A stretch of DNA of 64,000 nucleotides from Curvibacter microcysteis (GTDB lineage: Bacteria; Pseudomonadota; Gammaproteobacteria; Burkholderiales; Burkholderiaceae_C), in assembly GCF_028649455.1 (NCBI RefSeq), contig NZ_JAQSIO010000003.1, forward strand, positions 62,001 to 126,000, given 5' to 3'. Shown one piece after another: positions 8,353-17,726 of the stretch. Under the pieces are notes generated by a model. It saw only the letters and a program-made list of their open reading frames with translations, did not search any database and was not told where the DNA came from. Within the stretch, counting starts at the first letter, position 1, and every line of letters starts with the position of its first letter. The position numbers were made by a program, and so were the translations under genes.

Positions 8353-9894
8353 TCAAGCGCTTTTGAAGACCGCCATGGTGTCGACCAGCTGCTGAGCCTG
8401 GGCTTTCAGGCTGGCCGCGGCGGCGGCGATTTCTTCGACCAGGGCGGCATTTTGCTGGGTCGCCTGGTCCATTTGCTGCACCGCTTGCCCCACTTGCGCC
8501 ACGCCCGTGCTTTGGGCCGTGCTGGCCGCGCTGATTTTCTCCACCATGGTGCTGACCTGTTGGATGGCCTGGACCACGTTTTGCATGGTGCTGCCGGCGA
8601 CATCCACCAAGGTGGAGCCCTGTTCGACCCGGGCAACGCTGGCGCTGATCAAGGTGGTGATGGCCTTGGCCGCGGCGGCACTGCGCCCCGCCAGGGCCCG
8701 CACTTCACTGGCCACCACGGCAAAGCCGCGACCTTGCTCCCCTGCGCGGGCTGCTTCGACCGCCGCGTTCAAAGCCAGGATATTGGTTTGAAAAGCGATG
8801 CTGTCGATCACGCCAATGATGTCGTGGATCTGGCGGGAGGCGTCGTTGATGTCTTTCATGGTGTCCACCACCTGACGCACCACGTGTCCGCCTTGCAAGG
8901 CCACGTCGCTGGCCTCGCGGGCCAGTTGGCTGGCCTGGTGGGCGCTGTCGGCGTTTTGTTGCACGGTGCTGCTCAAGCTGGCCATCGAGGCTGCGGTTTG
9001 TTGAAGGGCGCTGGCCTGCTGTTCGGTGCGGGCACTGAGGTCGTGATTGCCCTGGGAGATCTCGGCGCTGGCATTGGCCACCGATTCGGACCCCTGACGC
9101 ACCCGGCTCACCACCGAGCGCAAGCTGCTTTGCATGTCTTGCAGCGCGGCCAACACCTGGCTGGCCTCGTCTTTTCCCTGCACCGGGATCGCGGTGTGCA
9201 GGTCCCCTTGGGCGACGGCATGGGCATGACCGATGGCCAGCTTCAGCGACTGTCCCATGCTGTGGAGAAGGAGGGCGCTCAACACCACGGCCAAGCTCAC
9301 ACCGACCACGATCAAGGCGGTGGAGCCATATTGGATCCACTGGTAGCGGGTGACCTGGGCGTCGTACTCCGACTGCGCCACGTCGAGTTGCAGCTGGAAC
9401 AAGCGTGCCGCATCCTCGCGCAGCGCCGCCGCCGTGGGGCTGATCCGGTCTTGGTACAGGGTGCGCGCCAAGGGCAGGTTGCCCGCTTGCACGGCCTCGA
9501 CCGTGGGGCGAATGCCTTCTTCCCAGTACTTTTTCTGGCTTTGCTCGTAGGCCTGGGCGAGCTTGGCTTCTTCGGGTGTCAGGTAAGTGGACTTGTATTC
9601 GTCCCAAATTCGGAACGCCTGGGCCATGTCCTGTTTGATTTCATGGCTTCTCTTGTCGATGTTGTCCGGGCTGGGGTTCACCAGCATGTCCATGGCCAGC
9701 ACGCGCAGTCGGGGCATCAGGTAGTCAATGTCGCCCAGTTGCTTGAGGCACACCACCCGGTCTTCGTAGATGGTTTTCAGCGCCTGGTTGGCACTGACCA
9801 GTCCATGACGCCCCATCCAGCCAATGCCGGTCAGAAGAATGAGCAGCATTCCAATCAGGAAGGTTAACCGGGTTGAGATTTTGAACTGATTCAT
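8353..9894 (-). CDS. Methyl-accepting chemotaxis protein
   Basis: 513 aa transmembrane chemoreceptor. The first membrane segment is at about residues 10-30, followed by a ~155-residue periplasmic four-helix-bundle-type sensor, a second membrane segment at about 190-210 ([20 protein letters not shown]) and a HAMP linker. The cytoplasmic signalling hairpin has its conserved tip in [20 protein letters not shown]. It passes ligand signals to CheW/CheA. Unlike the other three receptors in this window it ends in MAVFKSA and lacks the aromatic C-terminal pentapeptide that tethers CheR. It lies between two paralogous AraC regulators, with AraC paralogue 2 divergent across a 402-bp gap. The ligand is unknown. 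Confidence 0.93.
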   Translation of the reverse strand: MNQFKISTRLTFLIGMLLILLTGIGWMGRHGLVSANQALKTIYEDRVVCLKQLGDIDYLMPRLRVLAMDMLVNPSPDNIDKRSHEIKQDMAQAFRIWDEYKSTYLTPEEAKLAQAYEQSQKKYWEEGIRPTVEAVQAGNLPLARTLYQDRISPTAAALREDAARLFQLQLDVAQSEYDAQVTRYQWIQYGSTALIVVGVSLAVVLSALLLHSMGQSLKLAIGHAHAVAQGDLHTAIPVQGKDEASQVLAALQDMQSSLRSVVSRVRQGSESVANASAEISQGNHDLSARTEQQASALQQTAASMASLSSTVQQNADSAHQASQLAREASDVALQGGHVVRQVVDTMKDINDASRQIHDIIGVIDSIAFQTNILALNAAVEAARAGEQGRGFAVVASEVRALAGRSAAAAKAITTLISASVARVEQGSTLVDVAGSTMQNVVQAIQQVSTMVEKISAASTAQSTGVAQVGQAVQQMDQATQQNAALVEEIAAAAASLKAQAQQLVDTMAVFKSA

Positions 9895-10296
9895 GGGGAT
9901 TTCAGCGATTTGTTATGAATGAATATGGATGGCGAATGGCCACATTTGCAATGTGAGCCATGGCGCGGCAAGCGGATTAATTGGACAGGGCGACTGAAGC
10001 TGAAATGAGGGGTCGGCGGGTGAATCGTGCGAAATGGGCTGAGGCGCAGGGCGAACCCTTGCGGTTGAGGTTTGTGCCGTAGCGCTACCATCAGCGCCAC
10101 CGGCCTTCGCTCAAAAACTCAAAACCTGAGGCAAACCGCATCATTGCTGATGATTTGCTAGGTTTGCTTGAAGTTGCCTCAACTTATGACAAGCGGTGCA
10201 ATAATCGACAAGCAGTTATGTCAAGAATGCTATATTTTCCGGGGCTGCCAGGGTGAAATCAAAAAATAAGAATGACTGTTCATTGAGGGGATTCGA
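9895..10296. other. 402-bp intergenic region with nested inverted and direct repeats
   Basis: I see no gene in this divergent promoter region. At 10131-10167 an outer inverted repeat GCAAACC/GGTTTGC encloses ATCAT-TGCTG-ATGAT. Further on, TTATGACAAG (10184-10193) and TTATGTCAAG (10216-10225) are direct repeats 32 bp apart, and GACAAGC occurs at 10188-10194 and 10207-10213. A TATATT that could be a -10 lies just after them. Spaced direct repeats are the usual shape of AraC-family sites, so this is probably the control region of AraC paralogue 2 and perhaps of the chemoreceptor. Confidence 0.45.
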
Positions 10297-11190
10297 TTGA
10301 GTCGGGAAGAGAACTTCAATTTGGAGGCGATTATTTTACCGGGGCCGGCAGGGATCACGACCTATCCCTTGCCTGGTGGCGCGGGGGCCAATTTCTTGTC
10401 GTACTGGCACGGGCCTGCGCATGAGGCCAGCAGCCCTGGCCAGCCTTATTTGAGCGTCGCCATCATGCCCTATGCCGAAAAGCGGCAGGCGTTGTTCAAT
10501 TTTGGCAATGGCTGGCGAGACCGATTTTGCAATGACCCCAAAGCCATTTATTTGACGCCGCCCAACACACCTCATGAATGGCGGATTGATGGCGCCCTCA
10601 TGGTGGTGATGTTGTCGATCGCCATGGAGGAGTTGCTGGGCTTGCTGGACGAACTGGACATCCCGCACGATCACCTGAACCGAGTCCTGCCTTTGGCGGA
10701 GCAGGGCTACAGCGATCCCTTGGTGCATGATTTGATCCTGCGACTGTGGTCACAGGTTCGCACCGAGGAGGAGTGCAACCCCTTGCTGGTGCAGAGCAGC
10801 ATCGTCTGCATCCTGCACAGCATTGCTGCCAAGTGCTGTCAAAGCCCCGAAAAGCCGCCCGAGCGCATCAGTGACCGGCAACTGAAAAACGTGCTCGATC
10901 AGATCGAGGACCGTTTGGACACCGCGCTGAACATTGCCGAGCTGGCTGCGGTGGTGGGTGTGAGCAAATTCCATTTCATCCGTCTGTTCAATGAGGCGAT
11001 GGGCCGCACGCCCTACCAGTACATCCAGTTCCGCCGCATTGAAAAGGCCCGCTTGATGTTGACCACCACCCACTTGACGGTGGCTGATGTGGGCATGGCC
11101 GTCGGTTTTGGTGATGCGCCCAATTTCTCTCGGACCTTCACCCGGCACGTGGGCTGCAGCCCCAGTCAGTACCGGCAGCGCGAAAAGTAA
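10297..11190 (+). CDS. AraC-family transcriptional regulator (paralogue 2)
   Basis: 297 aa with a cupin-like N-terminal domain and a C-terminal AraC double HTH (NIAELAAVVGVSKFHFIRLF and VADVGMAVGFGDAPNFSRTF). The start is a TTG preceded by GAGGGG at a good distance; no ATG gives a full-length domain. It is homologous from end to end to the AraC protein at 7288-8211, including the internal YLTPPNTPHEWRIDG and EECNPLLVQSSIVCILH segments. The pair brackets the chemoreceptor gene, so a local duplication followed by divergence of ligand or target is likely. Direct repeats upstream may be its own binding sites. Confidence 0.9.
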   Translation: MSREENFNLEAIILPGPAGITTYPLPGGAGANFLSYWHGPAHEASSPGQPYLSVAIMPYAEKRQALFNFGNGWRDRFCNDPKAIYLTPPNTPHEWRIDGALMVVMLSIAMEELLGLLDELDIPHDHLNRVLPLAEQGYSDPLVHDLILRLWSQVRTEEECNPLLVQSSIVCILHSIAAKCCQSPEKPPERISDRQLKNVLDQIEDRLDTALNIAELAAVVGVSKFHFIRLFNEAMGRTPYQYIQFRRIEKARLMLTTTHLTVADVGMAVGFGDAPNFSRTFTRHVGCSPSQYRQREK

Positions 11191-11319
11191 GTCAGCCAGT
11201 CCGGCGGTGCCCTGAGCGGTCAGCCTGGGCAGCTGGCGCCATGGCCTGGGCCCTGGCGGCCCCAGCTTGGCAGCAAAAAAGCGCGGACATTCAAAGGGGC
11301 CCTGTGCCAAAATCAAACC

Positions 11320-11805
11320 ATGCAATTCCTCGTCATCCCCAACCAAGTCGCCGCGCAGGTCAAGGCGCTGCGCCAGGCTCAGCAGGTGTCGGTTGCCGAG
11401 GTGGCCGGCTACATGCAGGTCAGCCAATCGCGCTATTCACGCATTGAAAATCGGCCGCTGGCCATCAAGCTCCATCAGTTTTACCTGCTCATGGAAGCCT
11501 TGGGGGCGGATGTCCTGCCCTTTCCTGACCTGGCGGCGTTGCGCGATCAACTGGTTCAGGCCCGGCGTGCCACCGGCCTGACCCAAGCCCGTTTTGGGCC
11601 TTTGGTGGGGGTGACCCAGTCGCGCATTGCCCACATCGAGGCTGATCCCGCCCACATCAGTGTGGAGCTTTTCCTCAAGCTGCTGGCCACTTTGCAGATC
11701 CCCCTGTACATCGGTCAGCACGTGTACCGGCCCTCGCCGGCGGCGCAGGCCCGCCTGGCTCCGCAGGCGCTGCCCGAGCCCGAGGCTCGGGCGGGCATCG
11801 CTTAA
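11320..11805 (+). CDS. XRE-family regulator with two tandem HTH domains
   Basis: 161 aa containing two Cro/C1-type helix-turn-helix units. The first is at about residues 12-50 ([23 protein letters not shown]), the second at about 72-115 ([26 protein letters not shown]). Both carry the QSR..RIE recognition-helix pattern, so they look like an internal duplication. The second unit resembles HipB/antitoxin-type XRE domains, but no HipA or other toxin gene is adjacent, so I do not call it an antitoxin. Its stop codon overlaps the stop of the convergent chemoreceptor gene (11802-11805). Confidence 0.85.
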   Translation: MQFLVIPNQVAAQVKALRQAQQVSVAEVAGYMQVSQSRYSRIENRPLAIKLHQFYLLMEALGADVLPFPDLAALRDQLVQARRATGLTQARFGPLVGVTQSRIAHIEADPAHISVELFLKLLATLQIPLYIGQHVYRPSPAAQARLAPQALPEPEARAGIA

Positions 11806-13541
11806 AAACTCTCCCAACTGTCGTCAGTTCCAGTGCGGCTGCCCATGGGGGCCGACGGGGGCAATGCGGCTTGAGCGCTCCGGTTCGACTTCAAGGCGGG
11901 CCTGGCGATCGGGCCGCTGTTGCTGGCCGCCAGGCTCAGCTTGGGCGCTTGGACTGCGGTGGGGGGCGTGGGGGTGAAAGTCGCTGGCTGGTTGAGCGCC
12001 AGTTTGAAAATCGACACGGCCGACACCAGATCGCGTGCCTGTTGGTCCAGACTTTGGGCCGCAGCCGCGCTTTCTTCGACCAGGGCCGCGTTTTGCTGGG
12101 TGGTCTGGTCCAGTTGGTTGACGGCCTGGCCAATTTGCGACACCCCCGAGTTCTGCTCCAGGCTGGCTGAGCTGATTTCGCCCACCACATCGCTGACCCG
12201 CTGGATGGCGATGACAACCTCCTGCATGGTCTGACCGGCTTGGTCCACCAGCAAAGTGCCCTGTTCCACTTGCTCGACGCTGGCGCCGATCAGCGACTTG
12301 ATTTCCTTGGCGGCCTCGGCCGATCGCCCGGCCAGGCTGCGCACCTCGCTGGCCACCACGGCAAAGCCCCGACCTTGCTCACCCGCGCGCGCCGCTTCCA
12401 CGGCGGCGTTCAGCGCCAGGATGTTGGTTTGGAAGGCAATGCCGTCGATCACGCCAATGATCTCGGCAATTCGCTTGGAGCTGGCGTCAATGCCCCGCAT
12501 GGTGTTCACCACTTGGCCAACCACCTCGCCGCCCTGGCTGGCCACTTGCGCCGCGCTGACGGCCAGTTGATTGGCCATCTTCGCGTTGTCGGCGTTGTTG
12601 CTCACGGTGGTGCTGAACTGCTCCATGGTGGCCGCTGTTTGCTGCAAGGCGCTGGCCTGCTCTTCGGTGCGCTGGCTGAGATCGGTGTTGCCCATGGCAA
12701 TTTGCGTGGAGGCGGTCGACACGCCCTCGGCGTTCATGCGCACATTCGAGATCACCGAGGACAGCTTGCGCTGCATCTGGCTCAGGGCGGAAAGGATGCT
12801 TTCGGTGTCGCCGGCCTGCAGCTCAATCGGGGTGCCCAGGTCCCCGGCCGCCACCCTTTGGGCCACGGCTGCCGCGTCCTCGGGCTCGCCGCCCAGTTGC
12901 TTCATGAGGCTGCGGGTGATCCACAGCCCCAGACCCAGTCCCAGCAGCAAGGAGCCCAGCGTCAAGGCGATCAGCAGGGCGCGGGCGTCTTGGAACGTGG
13001 CGTTGTTGGCGTTCACCACCTTTTGGGCGTTCTCTTCCTTCAGCAGGACCAGGGCCTGCATGGCGTCATCGATCGCATTGACCTTGCTGGCGAAGGTCCC
13101 AAACAAATACTCGACGGACTCTTGATTTTTTCCGAGACCTTCCTTTTTGGCGAGGGCCACGATTTGCTCGACCGCGTTCAAATAATCTGGCAGCAGTTCG
13201 TTCAGGCGAGCTAAACCTTCTTTTCCTTTTTCAGTGTGAATCAAGGGTTTGACTTTTTCGAGTTTGTCTTTGAGCGAAGCCAAGCTCTTGTCAATTCGGT
13301 TCAGTGCGCGATCGCGCCGTTCTTCAGACGTGGCCAGCAAAATGTTCCGAACGGCCCGTCCGACATACAGCATATCGATGGTGGACTGTTTGAGCAGTGA
13401 TACCCCGACCAATTCTTTTTCATACAGGGCTTGGTCGCGGTCGTTGATTTGTGCCAGGCTGCGAATGCCGATGGCGCTCACGCTGGCACCCATCAGGCAG
13501 ACTAAAAAGAAAGAGCCAAGCAGCTTGTGTGCTAATTTCAT
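11802..13541 (-). CDS. Methyl-accepting chemotaxis protein with CheR-tethering C-terminus
   Basis: 579 aa chemoreceptor. Residues about 8-28 are the first membrane anchor, and residues ~30-185 a four-helix-bundle sensor (4HB_MCP-like). A second membrane segment ([21 protein letters not shown]) is followed by HAMP and the signalling hairpin with [20 protein letters not shown]. The tail is a flexible Ala/Pro/Ser linker ending in SWESF. This matches the xWxxF pentapeptide (NWETF/NWESF in E. coli Tar/Tsr) that recruits the methyltransferase CheR. A perfect FNR-type box lies about 120 bp upstream, suggesting oxygen-responsive expression. The ligand is unknown. Confidence 0.93.
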   Translation of the reverse strand: MKLAHKLLGSFFLVCLMGASVSAIGIRSLAQINDRDQALYEKELVGVSLLKQSTIDMLYVGRAVRNILLATSEERRDRALNRIDKSLASLKDKLEKVKPLIHTEKGKEGLARLNELLPDYLNAVEQIVALAKKEGLGKNQESVEYLFGTFASKVNAIDDAMQALVLLKEENAQKVVNANNATFQDARALLIALTLGSLLLGLGLGLWITRSLMKQLGGEPEDAAAVAQRVAAGDLGTPIELQAGDTESILSALSQMQRKLSSVISNVRMNAEGVSTASTQIAMGNTDLSQRTEEQASALQQTAATMEQFSTTVSNNADNAKMANQLAVSAAQVASQGGEVVGQVVNTMRGIDASSKRIAEIIGVIDGIAFQTNILALNAAVEAARAGEQGRGFAVVASEVRSLAGRSAEAAKEIKSLIGASVEQVEQGTLLVDQAGQTMQEVVIAIQRVSDVVGEISSASLEQNSGVSQIGQAVNQLDQTTQQNAALVEESAAAAQSLDQQARDLVSAVSIFKLALNQPATFTPTPPTAVQAPKLSLAASNSGPIARPALKSNRSAQAALPPSAPMGSRTGTDDSWESF

Positions 13542-14158
13542 GTGCGGTCCTGGTGGGGTATTTTGAGAAACTTTTTGTCAGTGGCGCGATTTGCAAGGTG
13601 CGCGACAAACCTAGGTGGAGAAAGGATGCTCGGATTTTAGGGACTCCGCGTGGCGGGGCTTGATGTAGATCAACCAAGCAGTATTGCTGGACGGTCTGAC
13701 CTATTTCCTTGGTTTGTGCCTGGAAACCAATTGCGAGGCAGATGTCAGCGCGATGAAATGAATCCGACCTGTTTGGCAATAAAAGACAAATGCGCAATTT
13801 CATTCATTGCGTGGCGCCTTGTGGCAGCCTCTTTGATCGAGCCTTCATTCCGGCAAATGCTCAGGCGAATCCCTGCTGACAACAGCTTCTGCCTTGCTTG
13901 CGAGGCCTGATCCCTGGGCCAGCTGGCATTTGAGTTCTTCCGCTGGGCTTGCTGTCAGAGCACAGAGCCGTGAACCGATTCAGATGAATCAGTCTGCGGC
14001 GCAACAATGTACAAGTGCTGAATTTATCAGCATGGTTAAGCACTGAAAATATGAGACGCTCCATTGTTGTGGATGTCAGTTGTTTTTATTTTTGTTTTTG
14101 TGTGCTGGCTTTTGATATTTAAATATTGGCCAGGCGGCAAATCGGGGTCTGGTCTTGA
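13542..14158. other. 617-bp intergenic region, lower GC than its neighbours
   Basis: I find no convincing gene; the small frames here lack ribosome sites and family resemblance. The region contains the FNR-type box at 13660-13673 and small hairpins (CGCAAT/ATTGCG at 13793-13811; AGTGCT/AGCACT at 14014-14044, which overlaps GCTGA/TCAGC). It has visibly more A+T than the flanking coding DNA, as expected of a divergent promoter region for the chemoreceptor and the GGDEF-like gene. Confidence 0.5.
13660..13673. promoter_or_regulatory. FNR/ANR-type binding site
   Basis: TTGAT-GTAG-ATCAA is an exact match to the FNR consensus TTGAT-N4-ATCAA. Its centre is about 125 bp upstream of the ATG of the chemoreceptor at 11802-13541 and about 490 bp from the rightward GGDEF-like gene. 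The chemoreceptor is therefore the likelier target. Confidence 0.65.
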
Positions 14159-14932
14159 ATGGCGGCTATTTGTATGGTGATGTTGCGTGCTTTCTTTTTG
14201 GCCGATTTGTCGTTTTATTGGACGTTGCTGGTCTGTGCTTCTGCACCGGCGGTGACGGTCTTGGGTTTGTTGCTGCGCGAGCGTTGGATTTTTCGAAATG
14301 ATCTTCAATCCCTGCATGCCGAGACACTGCCATGGCCTTTGGCGACGAGCCTGGATAAGCAGGCCCATGTGTTGAATCGAGGCGGGCTGGAGCTCAGATT
14401 GGCGCAGCGCGTTGGGCGGGCCGACCAAGAGGGCCGCAGCTGTTGCGTGATTTGTTTGACGGTGGGGGGCGCTGGTGCTGCATCCCTGGTCGCCAGGTCC
14501 GAGTTACCGCCAGAGCTCATGCAGCCTGTGGTGGCAAGACTCCGTGATTTGTTGCCAGCAGACGCCGATCTGGCTTGTGTGGACCGGGGCAAGTGGTACC
14601 TGCTGCTGCCAGGCGATGCCTCGACGGGGCTGGCGCTGGCACGCCGCATGAATCAAGAACTGAGCTTGCCTTTTCAGTTGGGAAAGGGGGCCATTCGGCT
14701 GAACTGCGCCTTGGGGCTCGCGGTGCACCCCGAACATGGAATGGGCAGCGGCTTGCTGCTCAAGGCGGCCATCGCGGCGCACCGTGTCAGTTTTCAGTGC
14801 AGCGGCTTTGGGCTTTACCGTCACCCCCTGGCGCCGCCGCTGATGTCTGGGGCCCATCGAGGGGCTGGGCGGTCTGAACCTCACTGCATCACAGGGGAAT
14901 CTACCCACGCCCACTTGGACGATTCTCAGTAA
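14159..14932 (+). CDS. Membrane-anchored protein with a degenerate GGDEF domain
   Basis: 257 aa. A hydrophobic N-terminus (about residues 8-38) suggests one or two membrane segments. The remainder aligns by pattern with a diguanylate cyclase fold: a beta-strand [11 protein letters not shown], then [13 protein letters not shown] where GGDEF enzymes have RxGGDEFallLp, then [23 protein letters not shown], which matches the usual IGia.yPedg...eLl..AD.Al. The signature itself is RGKWY (residues 143-147) instead of GG(D/E)EF, so catalysis is not expected. It may bind c-di-GMP or GTP, or act by protein contacts. The assignment is from motif spacing, not strong identity. The start is the ATG at 14159; the ATGs at 14174 or 14180 are alternatives. 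Confidence 0.6.
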   Translation: MAAICMVMLRAFFLADLSFYWTLLVCASAPAVTVLGLLLRERWIFRNDLQSLHAETLPWPLATSLDKQAHVLNRGGLELRLAQRVGRADQEGRSCCVICLTVGGAGAASLVARSELPPELMQPVVARLRDLLPADADLACVDRGKWYLLLPGDASTGLALARRMNQELSLPFQLGKGAIRLNCALGLAVHPEHGMGSGLLLKAAIAAHRVSFQCSGFGLYRHPLAPPLMSGAHRGAGRSEPHCITGESTHAHLDDSQ

Positions 14933-14996
14933 GCTCAGGCTCGGGCCTGGCTCTCGCATCCTCTTGGCAGGGCTCTTCAATGTCGAAAGTCTTCCC

Positions 14997-15449
14997 ATGC
15001 AACTTCAATTGAATGGCAAAAGCGTCTCCCTGGACATCGAAACCGACATGCCCTTGCTCTGGGCCATTCGGGACGAAGCGGGCCTGACCGGGACCAAATT
15101 TGGCTGTGGGGTGGCCATGTGCGGCGCCTGCACCGTGCTGCTTGATGGCGAGCCCGTGCGGTCGTGCAGCCTGCCCGCCAGCGCGGCGGTGGGGCGCAAA
15201 ATCACCACCATCGAAGGCCTTCGGGGCACCTCGGCCTTGCAAAAGGCCTGGATCGCCAAGCAAGTGCCGCAATGTGGGTACTGTCAGTCGGGCATGTTGA
15301 TGGCGGCCACCGCCTTGCTGGCACGCAAGCCCAAGCCCACCGATGCCGACATTGATGCCGCCATCACCAACCTGTGCCGCTGCGGGACCTACCCCCGCAT
15401 CAAGGTCGCCATCCATGAGGCCGCCCAATTGGGCAAGGCCCGCGCCTGA
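14997..15449 (+). CDS. iorA: (2Fe-2S)-binding small subunit of a molybdenum hydroxylase (IorA-like)
   Basis: 150 aa. It carries the plant-type [2Fe-2S] cluster cysteines C37, C42, C45 and C57 in the N-terminal domain, and the second cluster cysteines C93, C96, C127 and C129 ([16 protein letters not shown]) in the C-terminal four-helix domain. This is the standard arrangement of xanthine-dehydrogenase-family iron-sulfur subunits. The short two-subunit form without an FAD subunit matches the isoquinoline 1-oxidoreductase type. It transfers electrons from the molybdenum centre of the next gene product, encoded 10 bp downstream. I chose the ATG at 14997 because the family begins at MQLQLNGK. Confidence 0.88.
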   Translation: MQLQLNGKSVSLDIETDMPLLWAIRDEAGLTGTKFGCGVAMCGACTVLLDGEPVRSCSLPASAAVGRKITTIEGLRGTSALQKAWIAKQVPQCGYCQSGMLMAATALLARKPKPTDADIDAAITNLCRCGTYPRIKVAIHEAAQLGKARA

Positions 15450-15459
15450 GGAGACCCGC

Positions 15460-17646
15460 ATGAACACCCCCCACGCCGCTTCTCCCGCGCTGCTGAAGTC
15501 TCGCCGCAGTTTCATCCAGTTGGGTGCGGCAAGCGCTGCCGGCCTGACCCTGGGCTTTCATTTGCCCGTCATGGCCCAAAAAGGCGCAGGATCGGTCAGC
15601 CAGGAGGCCGTCGACATCAATGCCTGGATCCGCATCACCCCCAACAACCTGGTCGTTTGCGAGGTGGCCCGCGCTGAAATGGGCCAAGGCACCAGCACCA
15701 GCCTGCCGATGATGCTGGCCGAAGAATTGGAGTGCAACTGGGCCGATGTGCGCATGGAATTCGCCTCGGTCAGCGAGCACCTGGCCCGCAACAAGGTCTA
15801 TGTCACCTTTGCCACCGGCGGCAGCCGTGGCACCCGCGACTCCCAGGCGGTGATGCGCAAAGCCGGCGCTGTGGCGCGCGAAATGCTCAAAGCCGCAGCA
15901 GCCCAGGAATGGGGTGTGCCCGTGGCCGATTGCGTGGCCAAGGCCGGCCGCATCAGCCACCGGGCCAGCCAACGCAGCCTGACCTACGGCGCGCTGGCGG
16001 CCAAGGCGGCGCAGCAGCCGGTGCCCACGTCGGTGCGTCTCAAGGCCCCGTCTGAATGGACCCTCATCGGGCAGCCCATCCCGCGTCTGGACATCCCGGC
16101 TAAGGTCGACGGCAGCGCCGTCTTTGGCATTGATGTGCGCTTGCCGGGCATGCTGTACGCCGCCATCATGCAATGCCCGGTGTTCGGCGGCTCGCCTGCC
16201 ACCGTGGACGACACGGCCGTCAAGAACCGCCGGGGGGTCAAAAAAGTGGTGACGGGCCCCGACTTCGTGGCTGTGGTGGCCGACAACTGGTGGCGGGCCC
16301 AGCAGGCAGTCAAGGCGCTCAAGGTGGCCTGGGACTACAAGGGGCAGGACAAGCTCGATGACCTGGCGGTGTTCAAGTTGCTGGAGGCGGGCACCCAGGC
16401 CGCCCGCCCGCTGCGCCAGGATGGCGACTTTGCCAAAGCCCTCGCGGAGGTCGGCGCGGGCAAGGTGGTCGAGGCCGAGTACTTTGTGCCTTACCTGAGC
16501 CACTTCACCCTGGAGCCCCAAAACTGCACGGCCCAGGTCACGGGCGACCGCGTGGAGGTCTGGGCGCCGACGCAAAACGCCGAGGCCACGCTGGCCGTGG
16601 CGGCCAAGACGGCCGGCGTGCCGCCGCAAAACGTCAAGGTCAACCGGCCTTACCTGGGCGGTGGCTTTGGTCGTCGGGGGGGCTTTCAGGACTTTGTGCG
16701 CCAGTCGGTGCAAATCGCCCAGGCCCTGCCGGGTGTGCCCGTCAAGCTGTTGTGGACGCGCGAAGAAGACATGCAGCACGACTTTTACCGGCCCGCGGCC
16801 CTTTACCGCCAGCGCGCAGTGCTTGACGCGCAAGGGCAGTTGGTGGCTTGGGAGGCCAAACTGGCCTCCCAGTCCATCCTGGCCGCCATCCGCCCCGAGT
16901 CCTTGAAAAACGGCCAGGACTTTCAGGCCGGTGAGTCCTTCCACGACATGCCTTACCAAGTGGCCCACTTGGACGTGCGCCACGGCATGTGCGACATCAA
17001 TGTGCCGGTGGGCTTTTGGCGTTCGGTGTTCCACTCGCAAAACCCGTTTGCCCGTGAATGCTTTCTGGACGAGGTGCTGGCCAGCGCGGGCAAAGACCCC
17101 CTGCAAGGGCGGCTGGACCTGCTGCCCGCCGACAGCCGCGACCGGCTGGTCTTGCAAGCGGTGGCCAAAGCGGCCGCCTGGGGCCGTGCGCCTGCCAAAG
17201 GCCGAGTCCGTGGCCTGGCGGTGCAAGACGCCTATGGCAGTTACGCCGCGGCCGTGGTGGAGCTGTCGGTGTCTGCGCAAAAGGTGGTCACCGTGCACAA
17301 GGTCTGGGTGGCTGTCGACCCGGGGCAGGTGGCCAACATCGATTCGGCCAAAGCCCAGATCGAGGGCAATGTGGTCTATGCCTTGAGCACCATGTTCCTC
17401 AGTGAGATCAATGTGCGCGACGGCCGGGTGCAACAAGCCAACCTGGGCGACTATCCGCTGATGCAGTTGCGCCAGGTACCTCAGATCATTCCCATCCTGG
17501 TGCCCACGGGCGCCGAGGTGTGGGGCGGCATGGGTGAGCCCCCGTATGCGCCCCTGACCGCGGCCGTGGCCAATGCGATTGCCAAAGCCACGGGCGAGCG
17601 CCTGCGCCGCAACCCGTTCTCGCACGCGGGCTACAACCTGGCCTAG
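15460..17646 (+). CDS. iorB: Xanthine-dehydrogenase-family molybdopterin-binding subunit (IorB-like)
   Basis: 728 aa large subunit that hydroxylates an aldehyde or N-heterocycle using water. The N-terminus carries a twin-arginine signal (SRRSFIQLGAAS), so the folded enzyme is likely exported with its iron-sulfur partner. MGQGTSTSLPMMLAEELE, PYLGGGFGRRGG and the catalytic-glutamate motif GGMGEPPYAP near the C-terminus are family signatures. The ATG at 15460 follows GAGGAGAC. It forms a two-gene operon with the [2Fe-2S] subunit. No FAD subunit and no MoCo maturation gene lie nearby. The substrate is unknown; isoquinoline 1-oxidoreductase and periplasmic aldehyde oxidases share this organisation. 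Confidence 0.9.
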   Translation: MNTPHAASPALLKSRRSFIQLGAASAAGLTLGFHLPVMAQKGAGSVSQEAVDINAWIRITPNNLVVCEVARAEMGQGTSTSLPMMLAEELECNWADVRMEFASVSEHLARNKVYVTFATGGSRGTRDSQAVMRKAGAVAREMLKAAAAQEWGVPVADCVAKAGRISHRASQRSLTYGALAAKAAQQPVPTSVRLKAPSEWTLIGQPIPRLDIPAKVDGSAVFGIDVRLPGMLYAAIMQCPVFGGSPATVDDTAVKNRRGVKKVVTGPDFVAVVADNWWRAQQAVKALKVAWDYKGQDKLDDLAVFKLLEAGTQAARPLRQDGDFAKALAEVGAGKVVEAEYFVPYLSHFTLEPQNCTAQVTGDRVEVWAPTQNAEATLAVAAKTAGVPPQNVKVNRPYLGGGFGRRGGFQDFVRQSVQIAQALPGVPVKLLWTREEDMQHDFYRPAALYRQRAVLDAQGQLVAWEAKLASQSILAAIRPESLKNGQDFQAGESFHDMPYQVAHLDVRHGMCDINVPVGFWRSVFHSQNPFARECFLDEVLASAGKDPLQGRLDLLPADSRDRLVLQAVAKAAAWGRAPAKGRVRGLAVQDAYGSYAAAVVELSVSAQKVVTVHKVWVAVDPGQVANIDSAKAQIEGNVVYALSTMFLSEINVRDGRVQQANLGDYPLMQLRQVPQIIPILVPTGAEVWGGMGEPPYAPLTAAVANAIAKATGERLRRNPFSHAGYNLA

Positions 17647-17680
17647 CACGCCCTTGCACCGGCTCGCCAGGTGTCACCGC

Positions 17681-17702
17681 GCGGCGCCCTTCGGGGCGCC
17701 GC
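17681..17702. terminator. Bidirectional terminator-like hairpin with UUCG loop
   Basis: GCGGCGCCC-TTCG-GGGCGCCGC is a perfect 9-bp GC stem with a TTCG tetraloop. It lies between the convergent iorB-like gene and the ABC binding-protein gene, and is followed on the plus strand by TTCT. It probably ends transcription from both sides. Confidence 0.65.
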
Positions 17703-17726
17703 TTCTGCCTGGGCCGGGTGGCCTGC

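Noticed and set aside
11320-11805. Antitoxin of a toxin-antitoxin pair
   Set aside because: The second HTH resembles HipB, but both neighbours are an AraC regulator and a chemoreceptor; no toxin frame lies next to it.
13542-14158. Small coding frames in the 617-bp gap
   Set aside because: Short frames on both strands lack ribosome sites, have no resemblance to known proteins and cross the FNR box and hairpins.
15400-17649. 749-residue minus-strand frame opposite the molybdopterin subunit
   Set aside because: Composition is rich in His/Gly/Leu/Arg repeats with no recognisable motif, and the plus-strand gene is unmistakable.
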